From contig NZ_CP104883.1 of NCBI RefSeq assembly GCF_025449335.1, positions 1,976,501 to 2,040,500 of the forward strand: a DNA stretch of 64,000 nt, written 5' to 3'. Every line of letters starts with the position of its first letter. Position 1 is the first letter of the stretch. The notes below the pieces were generated by a model. That model was not told the DNA's origin and ran no database searches. It saw only the letters and a program-made list of their open reading frames with translations. Positions 46,463 to 54,468 of this stretch are shown piece after piece. Source of the DNA: Bartonella sp. HY328. GTDB lineage: Bacteria; Pseudomonadota; Alphaproteobacteria; Rhizobiales; Rhizobiaceae. A program made the position numbers and the translations under genes.

Positions 46463-47202
46463 CGTGAAGCCTTTCTTTAAACATGTTCCTATTTTTTAAC
46501 AATTACAAGGAACGGATTATTCATATGCTTGCTTTTCATAAAAATAGTGGCTTAAACTTATTGCTTTGCTGAATTTTCTTTACAATTCAAAAAGATAAAA
46601 TACTCGCCCCAAGTGCCAATTGCTCTAACTCAATATGCTTAATGCCACTTATGACAGCAATACTGTCCTATTTATGGCAGAAAAATTAGAACTCTTCAAG
46701 TACTTAATGAAAACTATTTATGCAAATTGGGTAATTTTATTGCTTAAAAGGCGGGCATTTATTGCAAAAAAAATCATCATATTTTTGACGATCGTCTATT
46801 ATTTATGCGATAAGCGCGCATTTTTGAGGGCATCGTACAAATTTTGCCCTAATTTTGATTATTTAATGAAGAGTTTTTAGAAAAGTTGCACAAATTATAA
46901 GCAGTACAAATTTTAGTCATTGTGGTGATTTTTTTATGCAACATGTGGAAAAAAGCATCTTTTGATCAAAAAATTAGCATAAATCAATTGAAAATCCGCT
47001 TAAATGCCTAAAAATTTGATTTTTTTCACACAGAAATTAGTGGTGATCTTCTTTAATCGCCCTATTGAAAAGTTGAAGCCTATTAAACGCAGCTTTTATT
47101 GCTATCGTAGAAGAAGCGATTAACAACATAAATTACACATTTATGGTTTGAGCATAGTAAATATGATTATCCTATGCTCAAACTAGCAGCAAATATCAGC
47201 AC
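46463..47202. other. Gap between gltB and the antiporter gene
   Basis: The 740 AT-rich bases should contain the gltB promoter near 46470-46600. A strong hairpin lies at 47146-47183. An 81-codon plus-strand frame at 46635-46880 has no ribosome-binding site or family resemblance and was not called. Nothing else was recognised. Confidence 0.5.
47146..47183. terminator. Hairpin downstream of the antiporter gene
   Basis: A perfect 12-base-pair stem (47146-47157 with 47172-47183) with a 14-base loop begins 20 bases past the antiporter stop on the minus strand. No T-run follows, so it may be a Rho-assisted or mRNA-stabilising 3' end rather than a classical terminator. Confidence 0.5.
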
Positions 47203-48849
47203 TCATGCATTAGAAAAGCGCGTTTCAAGCAGATCAACTTCACGAATAAATTTATCAACTGCTTCTTCGGATAATTGATGGCGGCGGCCATAATTATAAT
47301 AGACCTCACGTTCTGCTTTCAATGCAACAAGGCGTAATTTTCGCTCAATTTCAGCGGCATGCAAATTCGCACTCACTTGCTCATCGGTTGCAGAAAGTTC
47401 TGCTAAGCGGTCTCGATACCCCTCCATCACTCGCGATCCCGCAAGCGTATAAAGGTCGGCATCATTGCGCCCCTCACTCATGCTATGGACAGCTTTTTCA
47501 ACCGCTTTAATGGCTGCTTCTGCTGCACTTGAGCGCGCCTTTTCTTCTTCTTTTTGATGAGATGGCTCAGGTGGCAATTCGATATTATTCAATAAATAAG
47601 GCAAGCTGATACTCGCAACAATTAATGATAATAAAATAACGCCAGCTGCTAGAAAAATGGCGAGGTCACGACCGGGAAATGGTGAATTGTCGGGCAAAAA
47701 CAAAGGAAATGTTAAAACACCCGCAAGGGTAACAGTTCCACGAACACCTGCCAGAGATGTTGCAGTAATCAAACGCCAACCCGGCGCATAAGGCTTTAAT
47801 CCCTTTTTATGGGCGCGCGCCAAGGTAAACTTTAGAGAAATCCAAACCCAGATAAAGCGTAAAACTGCCAAAGTTGCGTTAATTGCCACTACATAGAAAA
47901 GTAGCCAAAGCGGATTTTCATGCCCAGCTTGCTCAACCACAGAATGAGCACTGGCGATAATTTGCGGCAGTTGCTCACCAAGCAATACGAAAATAATACC
48001 ATTTGCAGTAAATTGAACCGTATTCCAAACTGCGTTTCTTTGTATGCGAATAGCGGCAAGGTTTTTTAACTTATCTTCGGTGAAACTCATTGAAATGCCA
48101 GCAGCAACGGCGGACAAAATACCAGATGTATGGGCTTCTTCTGCCAATAGATAAGCAGCAAAAGGAATAAGTAAGCTAACCAACACATTAGATCCGGCTT
48201 CATCGCCGAATTTTCGCGTCCAAAAACTTGTGAGCTTTGTAATAATAAAAGTAGTTGCAACACCAATTACCAAACCACCGACTGCCGTCCATAAAAAAGT
48301 TGATATAACAACAGTAATTGAAAAAAGACCATACATTGCCGCGTCAAGTGCAAAGCGCATGCTAACAAGACCTGACGCATCATTTAGAAGCGATTCACCT
48401 TCCAAAATATGCATAAGCCGTTTTGGCACTGCTACACGTTTTGCAATGGCTGAAACAGCTACTGGATCGGTTGGGGAAATAACCGCCGCCAATGCGAAAC
48501 TTACCGCCAATGGCATTGTTGGAATAAGCCAATAGATAAAAAAGCCCGCGCCAATAACAGTTGCTACCACCAAGCCAAGGGCCAAGGCTAAAATTGTCCA
48601 TTTATCACGCTGCAAGCCTTCCTTAGGAATGCGCCAGCCATCAAGAAACAGTAAAGGAGGTAGAAACAAAAACATAAACAATTCAGGTCTTAACTTAACG
48701 CCAAGATCTGCAACGCTGGCGATAAAAAAACCAACAGCAATTTGAATAAGCGGGATGGGAATAGGAATTGGGGAAGCGCGTGAAATACCACTGCTTATCA
48801 CGACCGCAACAAGAAGAATAAGAACAATAAAGACAGATTCCACAACCAA
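47203..48849 (-). CDS. CPA1-family Na+/H+ antiporter
   Basis: Monovalent cation/proton antiporter, 548 residues, close in length to E. coli YjcE. About twelve hydrophobic segments fill residues 1-425. The transport-site motifs VISPTDPVAV (about 125-134) and EGESLLNDASGLV (about 154-166) are conserved, with the essential Asp in LLND. The last 120 residues form a charged cytoplasmic helix-rich tail. Likely roles are pH and sodium homeostasis; ion preference cannot be told. No operon partner. Confidence 0.86.
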   Translation of the reverse strand: MVVESVFIVLILLVAVVISSGISRASPIPIPIPLIQIAVGFFIASVADLGVKLRPELFMFLFLPPLLFLDGWRIPKEGLQRDKWTILALALGLVVATVIGAGFFIYWLIPTMPLAVSFALAAVISPTDPVAVSAIAKRVAVPKRLMHILEGESLLNDASGLVSMRFALDAAMYGLFSITVVISTFLWTAVGGLVIGVATTFIITKLTSFWTRKFGDEAGSNVLVSLLIPFAAYLLAEEAHTSGILSAVAAGISMSFTEDKLKNLAAIRIQRNAVWNTVQFTANGIIFVLLGEQLPQIIASAHSVVEQAGHENPLWLLFYVVAINATLAVLRFIWVWISLKFTLARAHKKGLKPYAPGWRLITATSLAGVRGTVTLAGVLTFPLFLPDNSPFPGRDLAIFLAAGVILLSLIVASISLPYLLNNIELPPEPSHQKEEEKARSSAAEAAIKAVEKAVHSMSEGRNDADLYTLAGSRVMEGYRDRLAELSATDEQVSANLHAAEIERKLRLVALKAEREVYYNYGRRHQLSEEAVDKFIREVDLLETRFSNA

Positions 48850-49184
48850 ACCCCAATATGCAACACTTTAATCAAGGGGTACCCCCCTAGCCTAAAGACT
48901 CAAATTTAAAAATGCTATAAATCATCTGATAGATAAGGACAAATGTGATTTAGAAAAAACTTCAATCATTCTTGTGTCAGCAATAGGGCTAAAATCATCT
49001 ATATTTTATGACTACTCAATCACAGTTATGTTAAGTATAATAAACGCATGGGATTTTAGATAATAAATTTAATCATTAAAGCGGAGCAATGCCAACAAAT
49101 ATAGATTTATCCATTATAGCTTAAGGATGGGATTGTATATATTAGTCGTTTTTAAAAAATATTTTCTTGATAAGTGAATTTTTA
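48850..49184. other. Intergenic region upstream of membrane protein A
   Basis: A 335-base AT-rich gap. A GGGGTACCCC palindrome lies near 48877. The last 25 bases (TATTTTCTTGA...) resemble the sequence upstream of the paralogous gene at 50654, extending the duplication described for this locus. Nothing else was recognised. Confidence 0.4.
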
Positions 49185-49685
49185 ATGATGAAATCAAAGA
49201 TAAAAAGCCAATACGCAGTTTTGATGTCAACTTATGTGCTAATCGGACCATTTTTTGGGGCGCTACCCTATCTTGTTGTTCTCTTCATATTCGGCATTAT
49301 AAAAAGCGAAACACTTTATTCCTTGATTAATCTTGATTTTTACATTGGTTTTATTAAGCTTATATCAGAACTTATACCTGTGGCTTATCTGCTAGGCTTG
49401 CCTGCAGCAATGCTACAAGGCTTATACAGTTGTTGGCACCTAAAAAACCATACTGCACCAAAAAAATCATTAAATTTTCTGTTTCTTGTTATAAGCTCAT
49501 TCATCATCTCAATGAGCATTATAACATATTTTACGTATAAAGAGACGTCCCTTGCGATGCTCTTATTACGCAGCATTTTAATGACTTTTCCTTATGCATT
49601 GTCATCTTTGCTCGCTATTTACTTATGCAATAAAACCATAAAGCGCTTAATGGATAAAAAGCCCATTAAGCAGTATGTCATTTAA
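49185..49685 (+). CDS. Small four-helix membrane protein A (unknown family, paralogue of 50654-51136)
   Basis: Unrecognised inner-membrane protein of 166 residues from ATG 49185 (the next ATG, 49188, aligns best with its paralogue; a TTG at 49167 is less likely). About four hydrophobic segments are visible. Conserved blocks shared with the paralogue are GPFFGALPYL, AYLLGLPAAMLQGLYSCW and YALSSLLAIYLCNK. The terminal basic residues suggest a cytoplasmic C-terminus. It converges on sufE with an 8-base overlap. The conservation of structure after duplication suggests it is a real gene, although no function can be assigned. Confidence 0.7.
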   Translation: MMKSKIKSQYAVLMSTYVLIGPFFGALPYLVVLFIFGIIKSETLYSLINLDFYIGFIKLISELIPVAYLLGLPAAMLQGLYSCWHLKNHTAPKKSLNFLFLVISSFIISMSIITYFTYKETSLAMLLLRSILMTFPYALSSLLAIYLCNKTIKRLMDKKPIKQYVI

Positions 49686-50097
49686 TTTGCAAACGCGCTT
49701 CTTGCTGAACTCGCCCAACCATAGAGCGCAATCCGTTTGATCGTTGCGGCGTTAAATTTTCATCCAAGCCTAATTTTTTCAATAATGCTTCAGCATCGAT
49801 TTCTAAAATTTCTGAAGCCTTATGGCCAGAATATAATGCCAATAAAATATAAACGAGGCCACGCACAATATGCGCATCGGAATCGCCGATAAAATACATT
49901 ACCGGATCATTTTCACCATCAACCTTATAGTCTAGCCACACTTGGCTGACACAACCTGGCACCTTGTGAACATCATCACGCGATGTTTCTGGATAGGGGG
50001 ACAATTCATGACCAAGTTCGATGACATAACGATAACGATCCTCCCAATCGGTTAGGAATGAAAAGTTTTCAATGATTTCATCAATTGTCTCAGTCAT
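49678..50097 (-). CDS. sufE: Cysteine desulfuration protein SufE
   Basis: Accepts sulfane sulfur from the cysteine desulfurase SufS for Fe-S cluster assembly. The 139 residues have the active Cys49 in HKVPGCVSQVWL, the FSFLTDWEDRYRYVIELG N-terminus and the LGLDENLTPQRSNGLRSMVGR C-terminus typical of the family. The rest of the suf operon is not nearby, as in many Hyphomicrobiales. Part of its 3' end is duplicated at 51150-51273. Confidence 0.93.
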   Translation of the reverse strand: MTETIDEIIENFSFLTDWEDRYRYVIELGHELSPYPETSRDDVHKVPGCVSQVWLDYKVDGENDPVMYFIGDSDAHIVRGLVYILLALYSGHKASEILEIDAEALLKKLGLDENLTPQRSNGLRSMVGRVQQEARLQIK

Positions 50098-50653
50098 TTT
50101 TACTTCTTTCGCTTTTTACGCGCTTACCGCTCCGCATTTTTACAAGCACAAGCTGTCATTTTACTATCACTTCACCGCACTCATTCACGTGTTACAGCTT
50201 TTACATCAGATAGATTCCCAAGCAAGATGCAACACGGCTTTATTTGAAGCATAATTTGATGCCTTTTCCAAGCTCTTTCATAAAGGCTTAAAATGGTATT
50301 TGATAGTAAAGGCACTTTCTCCATGTGGTGTCTGACGGTTATTATCACTTCCTAGTGGGATAGAGCATCAAGATGCGTTTTTCTAGGACCTTCCCTAGTA
50401 CATAAGCTTTCCACGCCACCAATTTTTAACCAATCGCTGATCTGTTGGCGTGCCCTGTGCTTTGATAAGCATTCACCAGTAAGCCTTAACATAATACTAA
50501 CTTTTCAAAACGACCAAAAAGTTTGTGATTTTAATGATAGTGCCCTTTAGACCTAGCTTACCCTATTAATGACTTTAAGTTGAATTTTACACTTAACAAA
50601 TATGTTTGATTGTATAATCATATTTCTTGACTAAATTTTAAATGGGTTTAGCT
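50098..50653. other. Gap between sufE and membrane protein B
   Basis: The 556-base region should hold the sufE promoter at its left end and the promoter of the second membrane gene at its right end. No additional gene was recognised; it may include decayed sequence generated by the duplication. Confidence 0.4.
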
Positions 50654-51136
50654 ATGGAACCAACAAAAATACAAAAAGCTAGTACATTAATAATAGCTTA
50701 TATCTCATTAGGCCCGTTAATCGGAGTGTTACCCTATATTTTTTTTATCGCAATAACGATGATAATAGATGATGGAGTTTCTGCTACATTATTAAATTTA
50801 GAGTTTCATAAAACCATTCTGGGTATTGCATTTGGTATGACATTTTTAGCCTATATTTTGGGCTTACCGGCGGCTATTATTAATGGATTATATTATTGGT
50901 GGTATGTCGAACATAACCGTCCATTAAGTTTCGTTCGCAAAACTTTATTTTGTATTATAACATCATTTATAATTGTTTTTGTTATGGTTCGTTTTATCCA
51001 TACAAAACAAGTCACTATGTTCACTTCACTTTATGTAAGTTTAATATCTGCTATTTTCTATTCAATGTCATCGCTTTTAGCGATTTATTGCTGTGACAAA
51101 CTAAGCAGTTACCGCTTAAAAAAACGAATACGCTAG
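50654..51136 (+). CDS. Small four-helix membrane protein B (paralogue of 49185-49685)
   Basis: Unrecognised membrane protein, 160 residues from ATG 50654; ATG 50642 is also in frame, but the shorter form aligns exactly with its paralogue, 15 residues before the shared tyrosine. Shared blocks are GPLIGVLPYI, AYILGLPAAIINGLYYWW and YSMSSLLAIYCCDK, all within about four hydrophobic segments. Its downstream flank carries a decayed copy of the sufE 3' end, so gene and flank were duplicated together. Both copies keep an open frame, implying selection, but their role is unknown. Confidence 0.68.
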   Translation: MEPTKIQKASTLIIAYISLGPLIGVLPYIFFIAITMIIDDGVSATLLNLEFHKTILGIAFGMTFLAYILGLPAAIINGLYYWWYVEHNRPLSFVRKTLFCIITSFIIVFVMVRFIHTKQVTMFTSLYVSLISAIFYSMSSLLAIYCCDKLSSYRLKKRIR

Positions 51137-51149
51137 ATTTTACTTAAAT

Positions 51150-51273
51150 CACGTTAGCTTGTAAGCGCACTTCTTGCTGACCACGACCAACCATAAAACG
51201 CAATCAGTTTGAGAATTGAAATATTACATTTCAATCAAGTCCCAATTTTTTCAATAATGATTGAGGATTATTT
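51150..51273 (-). pseudogene. Decayed duplicate of the sufE 3' end
   Basis: Read on the minus strand, this stretch gives SLLKKLGLD-stop-NVIFQFSN-stop-LRFMVGRGQQEVRLQ, lining up in one frame with the SufE C-terminus ALLKKLGLDENLTPQRSNGLRSMVGRVQQEARLQ. Two codons have become TGA (from GAA and GGA). Nucleotide identity with 49690-49795 is obvious by eye. Only about 40 codons remain. It follows membrane protein B as sufE follows membrane protein A. Confidence 0.85.
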
Positions 51274-51364
51274 TACGCGCTTTGACATGAAAATTTATAA
51301 TCTTTAACAGCCAAGGAAAAAATAATGTCGACAACATTTTAATTATACTACCAATCAAAAAACT

Positions 51365-51673
51365 TTATTGAGCTTCCAAATTGTTTTCTGTTTCTCCGCC
51401 TAATTTTTCATTTAAAAATTCATAGGAAATGCGTGCGCCTTCAAGCGCTTTATCTTTTAAACCAGCAAAAAATGTTTTTCCTGTAGCACAAGTTTCAGGA
51501 TTTCGATCACAGAATCCACTTAAATCATTAAGCGTAGATTGGAACGCAAATACACCATCAAGGGTCGAATGAGACTCTCCGCTGTTATGCGCTCTTTGCT
51601 CAGAAGGGGCGAAATAAGCGACTGCTATAAAAAGCAATATGAGAAAAAAAGTTACCTTAATCAAGAATCTCAT
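51365..51673 (-). CDS. DUF5330 family protein
   Basis: Short protein of 102 residues from ATG 51673; a longer frame upstream has no ribosome-binding site. One N-terminal membrane segment (about 5-20) is followed by the family core LDGVFAFQSTLNDLSGFCDRNPETCATG, with two cysteines, and KALEGARISYEFL. DUF5330 is found mainly in Hyphomicrobiales near sufE, as here. Function is unknown; topology suggests a membrane-anchored periplasmic domain. Confidence 0.72.
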   Translation of the reverse strand: MRFLIKVTFFLILLFIAVAYFAPSEQRAHNSGESHSTLDGVFAFQSTLNDLSGFCDRNPETCATGKTFFAGLKDKALEGARISYEFLNEKLGGETENNLEAQ

Positions 51674-52252
51674 GCAAGATACACCCCAATAGTTATGACC
51701 AATCAAAAAAGATAACATGTTGATTATAATATATATAATCAACATATATTTATTTAAAGCTTTAAATATTTTCAACCAATATGGATTACTCTCAAGCGCG
51801 TTAAATTACCTGCACTATAATTAGTCGATAAAAGCTGTAAAACTATTCCAGCCTCAACATAAAATTCAAACCCATGATAAATCAATAAGTCTGAAATGAG
51901 GCTAATTTGTCCACACTATATCAATAAAATATTGATGAATCATTTATCAAAACAACATCAATATAATTTCAGCTTTTAATAAGAGATATCACCATCCTCT
52001 TTAAATATCGGTACAAATAAATAGTCGCATTGCCCAATAAAAATTAAATTAGATATATAATTTGCTTATTTTAAAGCGGATCTATGTTCATAGAAAATTA
52101 CGGTTTTAAACCATATTTTGTTAACCATAATTGCAGGTTTGCGGACTAAATGCGGCAAAAAAAAGATCAGTTATCATTTCATTAAGCCCTTAAAGGCAAT
52201 TTAGCATCACCGCCAAGTACACAATACTTAGCAATAAGCAGCTATCACACAA
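51674..52252. other. Divergent intergenic region DUF5330 / histidine kinase
   Basis: The 579 AT-rich bases carry no recognised gene or terminator. A TTAACCAT element near 52119 resembles half a CtrA site, but AT content makes such matches common. Confidence 0.4.
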
Positions 52253-53449
52253 ATGGTAATTATGGAACATCAAGCATCTATTAAACTCACGGTTTCAACT
52301 CAAGGCTACATTCGCGCCTATCAAGGTGAAACCCCAAATTATGGCTTTTTTCAAAAAGGAAAACACCTTTCCGAAACAGCTCATATTAATGATAAGATAG
52401 CTTTGATGACATTGCTTGATAATGCCCGAATGGGGAAAAAGGATAATAATAGCCAATCTTTCCGTTTTTTAGACATTGATGGCACGTTTACTAGCTTTCA
52501 AATGAGCAATGCGACCCTTGGCATTAATGGTATAAGCATTGACTGCCAATTGGTGGATGAAAAAGCGGCAATGGAGATATCATCTGCCGAAAGTTTCAGC
52601 AGTAATAAAACGAGCAATGACATACAAAATCAACTGCCACTATTTACACTTGCTGCGCACGAAATGCGTGAACCGCTTAACGCGATAATAGGCTTTAGCG
52701 ATTTTCTTATTCATGAGTTTGCGGGAACACTTGAAACTCAGAAACAACGCCAATATGCACAGCATATTAAAGATTCAGGCAACCACCTTCTTGAACTGAT
52801 AATAGCCTATCTTGAAAAACAAGAATTGCAAAACGCCCCAATAGATCAAGATGTTGATAGCACTATTGCAGAGGCTATAGCTATAACTGGCCATCGCACA
52901 AAAAATCGGAAAGTCGTATTTGAACCGAGCTGCCACAAAAATTATTATACAACATTGAAGAGTTTCCAGCTAAAGCAGGTTTTAATTAATCTCATTACCA
53001 ATGCTGCAAAATATAGTGACGATGACTCCATTATCACGATACAGCAGCGTGTATTAAAAAATAACAATCTGCTCATTACAGTTAGCGACACGGGTACAGG
53101 AATTGCCGAAGAGGACATAAAAGAACTCTGCCAACCTTTTAAAAGAGCCGACAATGTATTATCCTCCGATATTGACGGCCAAGGCATTGGTCTTTCACTG
53201 GTATTTGGGATTGTTGAAGCAGCTAAGGGTAGTGTTACAATCAGCAGTAGGAGAAACCGAGGCACCACAATATCTATTACACTGCCCCTTGGTAACGGAC
53301 CAATGATTGATGAACACCTTAAACAACAAAAAAGTGACTGTAACAATTTGCATCTTTTGTCAATGAACGATAAAAACCAAGCAGCAAAACTTCATGAAAA
53401 ATATTTAGGCGATGGCAAAAGCAAAAACCAAATCAACAAAACGGCGTAA
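52253..53449 (+). CDS. Soluble histidine kinase (HisKA plus HATPase)
   Basis: Sensor kinase without membrane segments, 398 residues. A ~120-residue N-terminal PAS-like region of unknown ligand precedes the HisKA domain with phospho-acceptor His136 (LAAHEMREPLNAIIGFSDF). The ATPase domain has the N box LINLITNAAKYS, G1 VSDTGTGI and G2 GQGIGLSL. The C-terminal 45 residues are hydrophilic and variable. A second possible start is ATG 52262. Its last 38 bases overlap the next gene. No cognate response regulator is adjacent; the target is unknown. Confidence 0.84.
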   Translation: MVIMEHQASIKLTVSTQGYIRAYQGETPNYGFFQKGKHLSETAHINDKIALMTLLDNARMGKKDNNSQSFRFLDIDGTFTSFQMSNATLGINGISIDCQLVDEKAAMEISSAESFSSNKTSNDIQNQLPLFTLAAHEMREPLNAIIGFSDFLIHEFAGTLETQKQRQYAQHIKDSGNHLLELIIAYLEKQELQNAPIDQDVDSTIAEAIAITGHRTKNRKVVFEPSCHKNYYTTLKSFQLKQVLINLITNAAKYSDDDSIITIQQRVLKNNNLLITVSDTGTGIAEEDIKELCQPFKRADNVLSSDIDGQGIGLSLVFGIVEAAKGSVTISSRRNRGTTISITLPLGNGPMIDEHLKQQKSDCNNLHLLSMNDKNQAAKLHEKYLGDGKSKNQINKTA

Positions 53450-54137
53450 AACAAAGAAAAAAAGCCAACAGCGGATTACCAATGTAATCTCGTCACGTGT
53501 AGCACTGCTATTAAAATGGCTTATTTATTCTGCGGGAAAAACAATTAAAAATAACCCACTGCTATCCTTTGGCTTTTTTCTATTTTTATGCTTGACTTTA
53601 TTTCTAGCATTTAGCAGTTTTTTTAACCAAAATATGATTGCGCGAAGCTTTTTCTTCACTTCCCATATCGAAAAAAACCCAACGACAACTGCAAACTCTC
53701 TTACTATTGAAAGCTTGTTGAGCGAAGAGACCAATAGCCAACAAGCCCAAAATCATAATTCTATTCCAGCTTTGGAAAATCAAATCGTTCCATCACCTCG
53801 TCCACAGCCCTCTCAAAACTCAGCAATACCACGCCAGCAAACGCCGTCATTGATGGGGGTACCACAAGTTAAACCCAAACCATTAACAACGAATAATTTG
53901 CCGACAACAATATTATCAAAGGAAAAAGCCCAAATTATGCGTGTGCAAACTGCATTACGTAATTTTGGCAATATAGACCTTATTGTAAATGGCGTCATCG
54001 ATACCCCTACAAAAAAAGCAATTATCGCCTTTCAAAAAAAATTTATGATGAATGAGACGGGCATAATTAATCGCCAGTTACTCAATAAACTTCGCGAACT
54101 CGGCCTATTAGAAAACGACACGAATGGGCTTTATTGA
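53412..54137 (+). CDS. Membrane-anchored peptidoglycan-binding domain protein
   Basis: Protein of 241 residues. A very basic N-terminus (KRRKTKKKSQQ) leads to one membrane segment (about 50-70), a proline/glutamine-rich linker (about 90-165) and a C-terminal PG_binding_1 domain (IMRVQTALRNFGNIDLIVNGVIDTPTKKAI ... AFQKKF). The likely topology is cytoplasmic N-terminus and periplasmic wall-binding domain. Its start lies inside the kinase gene (38-base overlap), so the two are translationally coupled, suggesting a shared role. No catalytic domain is present. Confidence 0.8.
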   Translation: MAKAKTKSTKRRKTKKKSQQRITNVISSRVALLLKWLIYSAGKTIKNNPLLSFGFFLFLCLTLFLAFSSFFNQNMIARSFFFTSHIEKNPTTTANSLTIESLLSEETNSQQAQNHNSIPALENQIVPSPRPQPSQNSAIPRQQTPSLMGVPQVKPKPLTTNNLPTTILSKEKAQIMRVQTALRNFGNIDLIVNGVIDTPTKKAIIAFQKKFMMNETGIINRQLLNKLRELGLLENDTNGLY

Positions 54138-54468
54138 CCACTTTGCAGATTAAAACTAGTTCGCAAAAACGTGCAATTAATGGGACTTATGCAAGATTTT
54201 CAATTAAATATTTCTAGCAATAGCTGAAATAACGATTGCGGGGAAACTATTTCCCAATAAATAACCAAGCTTAATAAGCCGTTTCTTCAATAATTAAACA
54301 AGTGCTAAATCAAAATAAAAACACCCTGTATTCATTTAATACAGGGTGTTTTCAAATTTTATTGCCATTAATATACTGCTCAAATGCTGCTTACTTTTAT
54401 CACTTTAATAAGCTGCAAAAATCTCGCATTTTTGCTAATTTTTTTTAATCAATGTATAATTCAATAGA
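54138..54468. other. Convergent gap with terminator
   Basis: A 331-base region between convergent genes. Apart from the strong terminator at 54318-54352, no feature was recognised. Confidence 0.5.
54318..54352. terminator. Bidirectional Rho-independent terminator
   Basis: A perfect 15-base-pair stem (54318-54332 with 54338-54352) with a 5-base loop, A-rich on the left and T-rich on the right, serves the plus-strand kinase operon and the minus-strand popZ. Confidence 0.9.

Noticed and set aside
46635..46880. An 81-codon plus-strand frame upstream of gltB
   Set aside because: No ribosome-binding site and no family resemblance; hydrophobic/basic residues reflect AT-rich codons.
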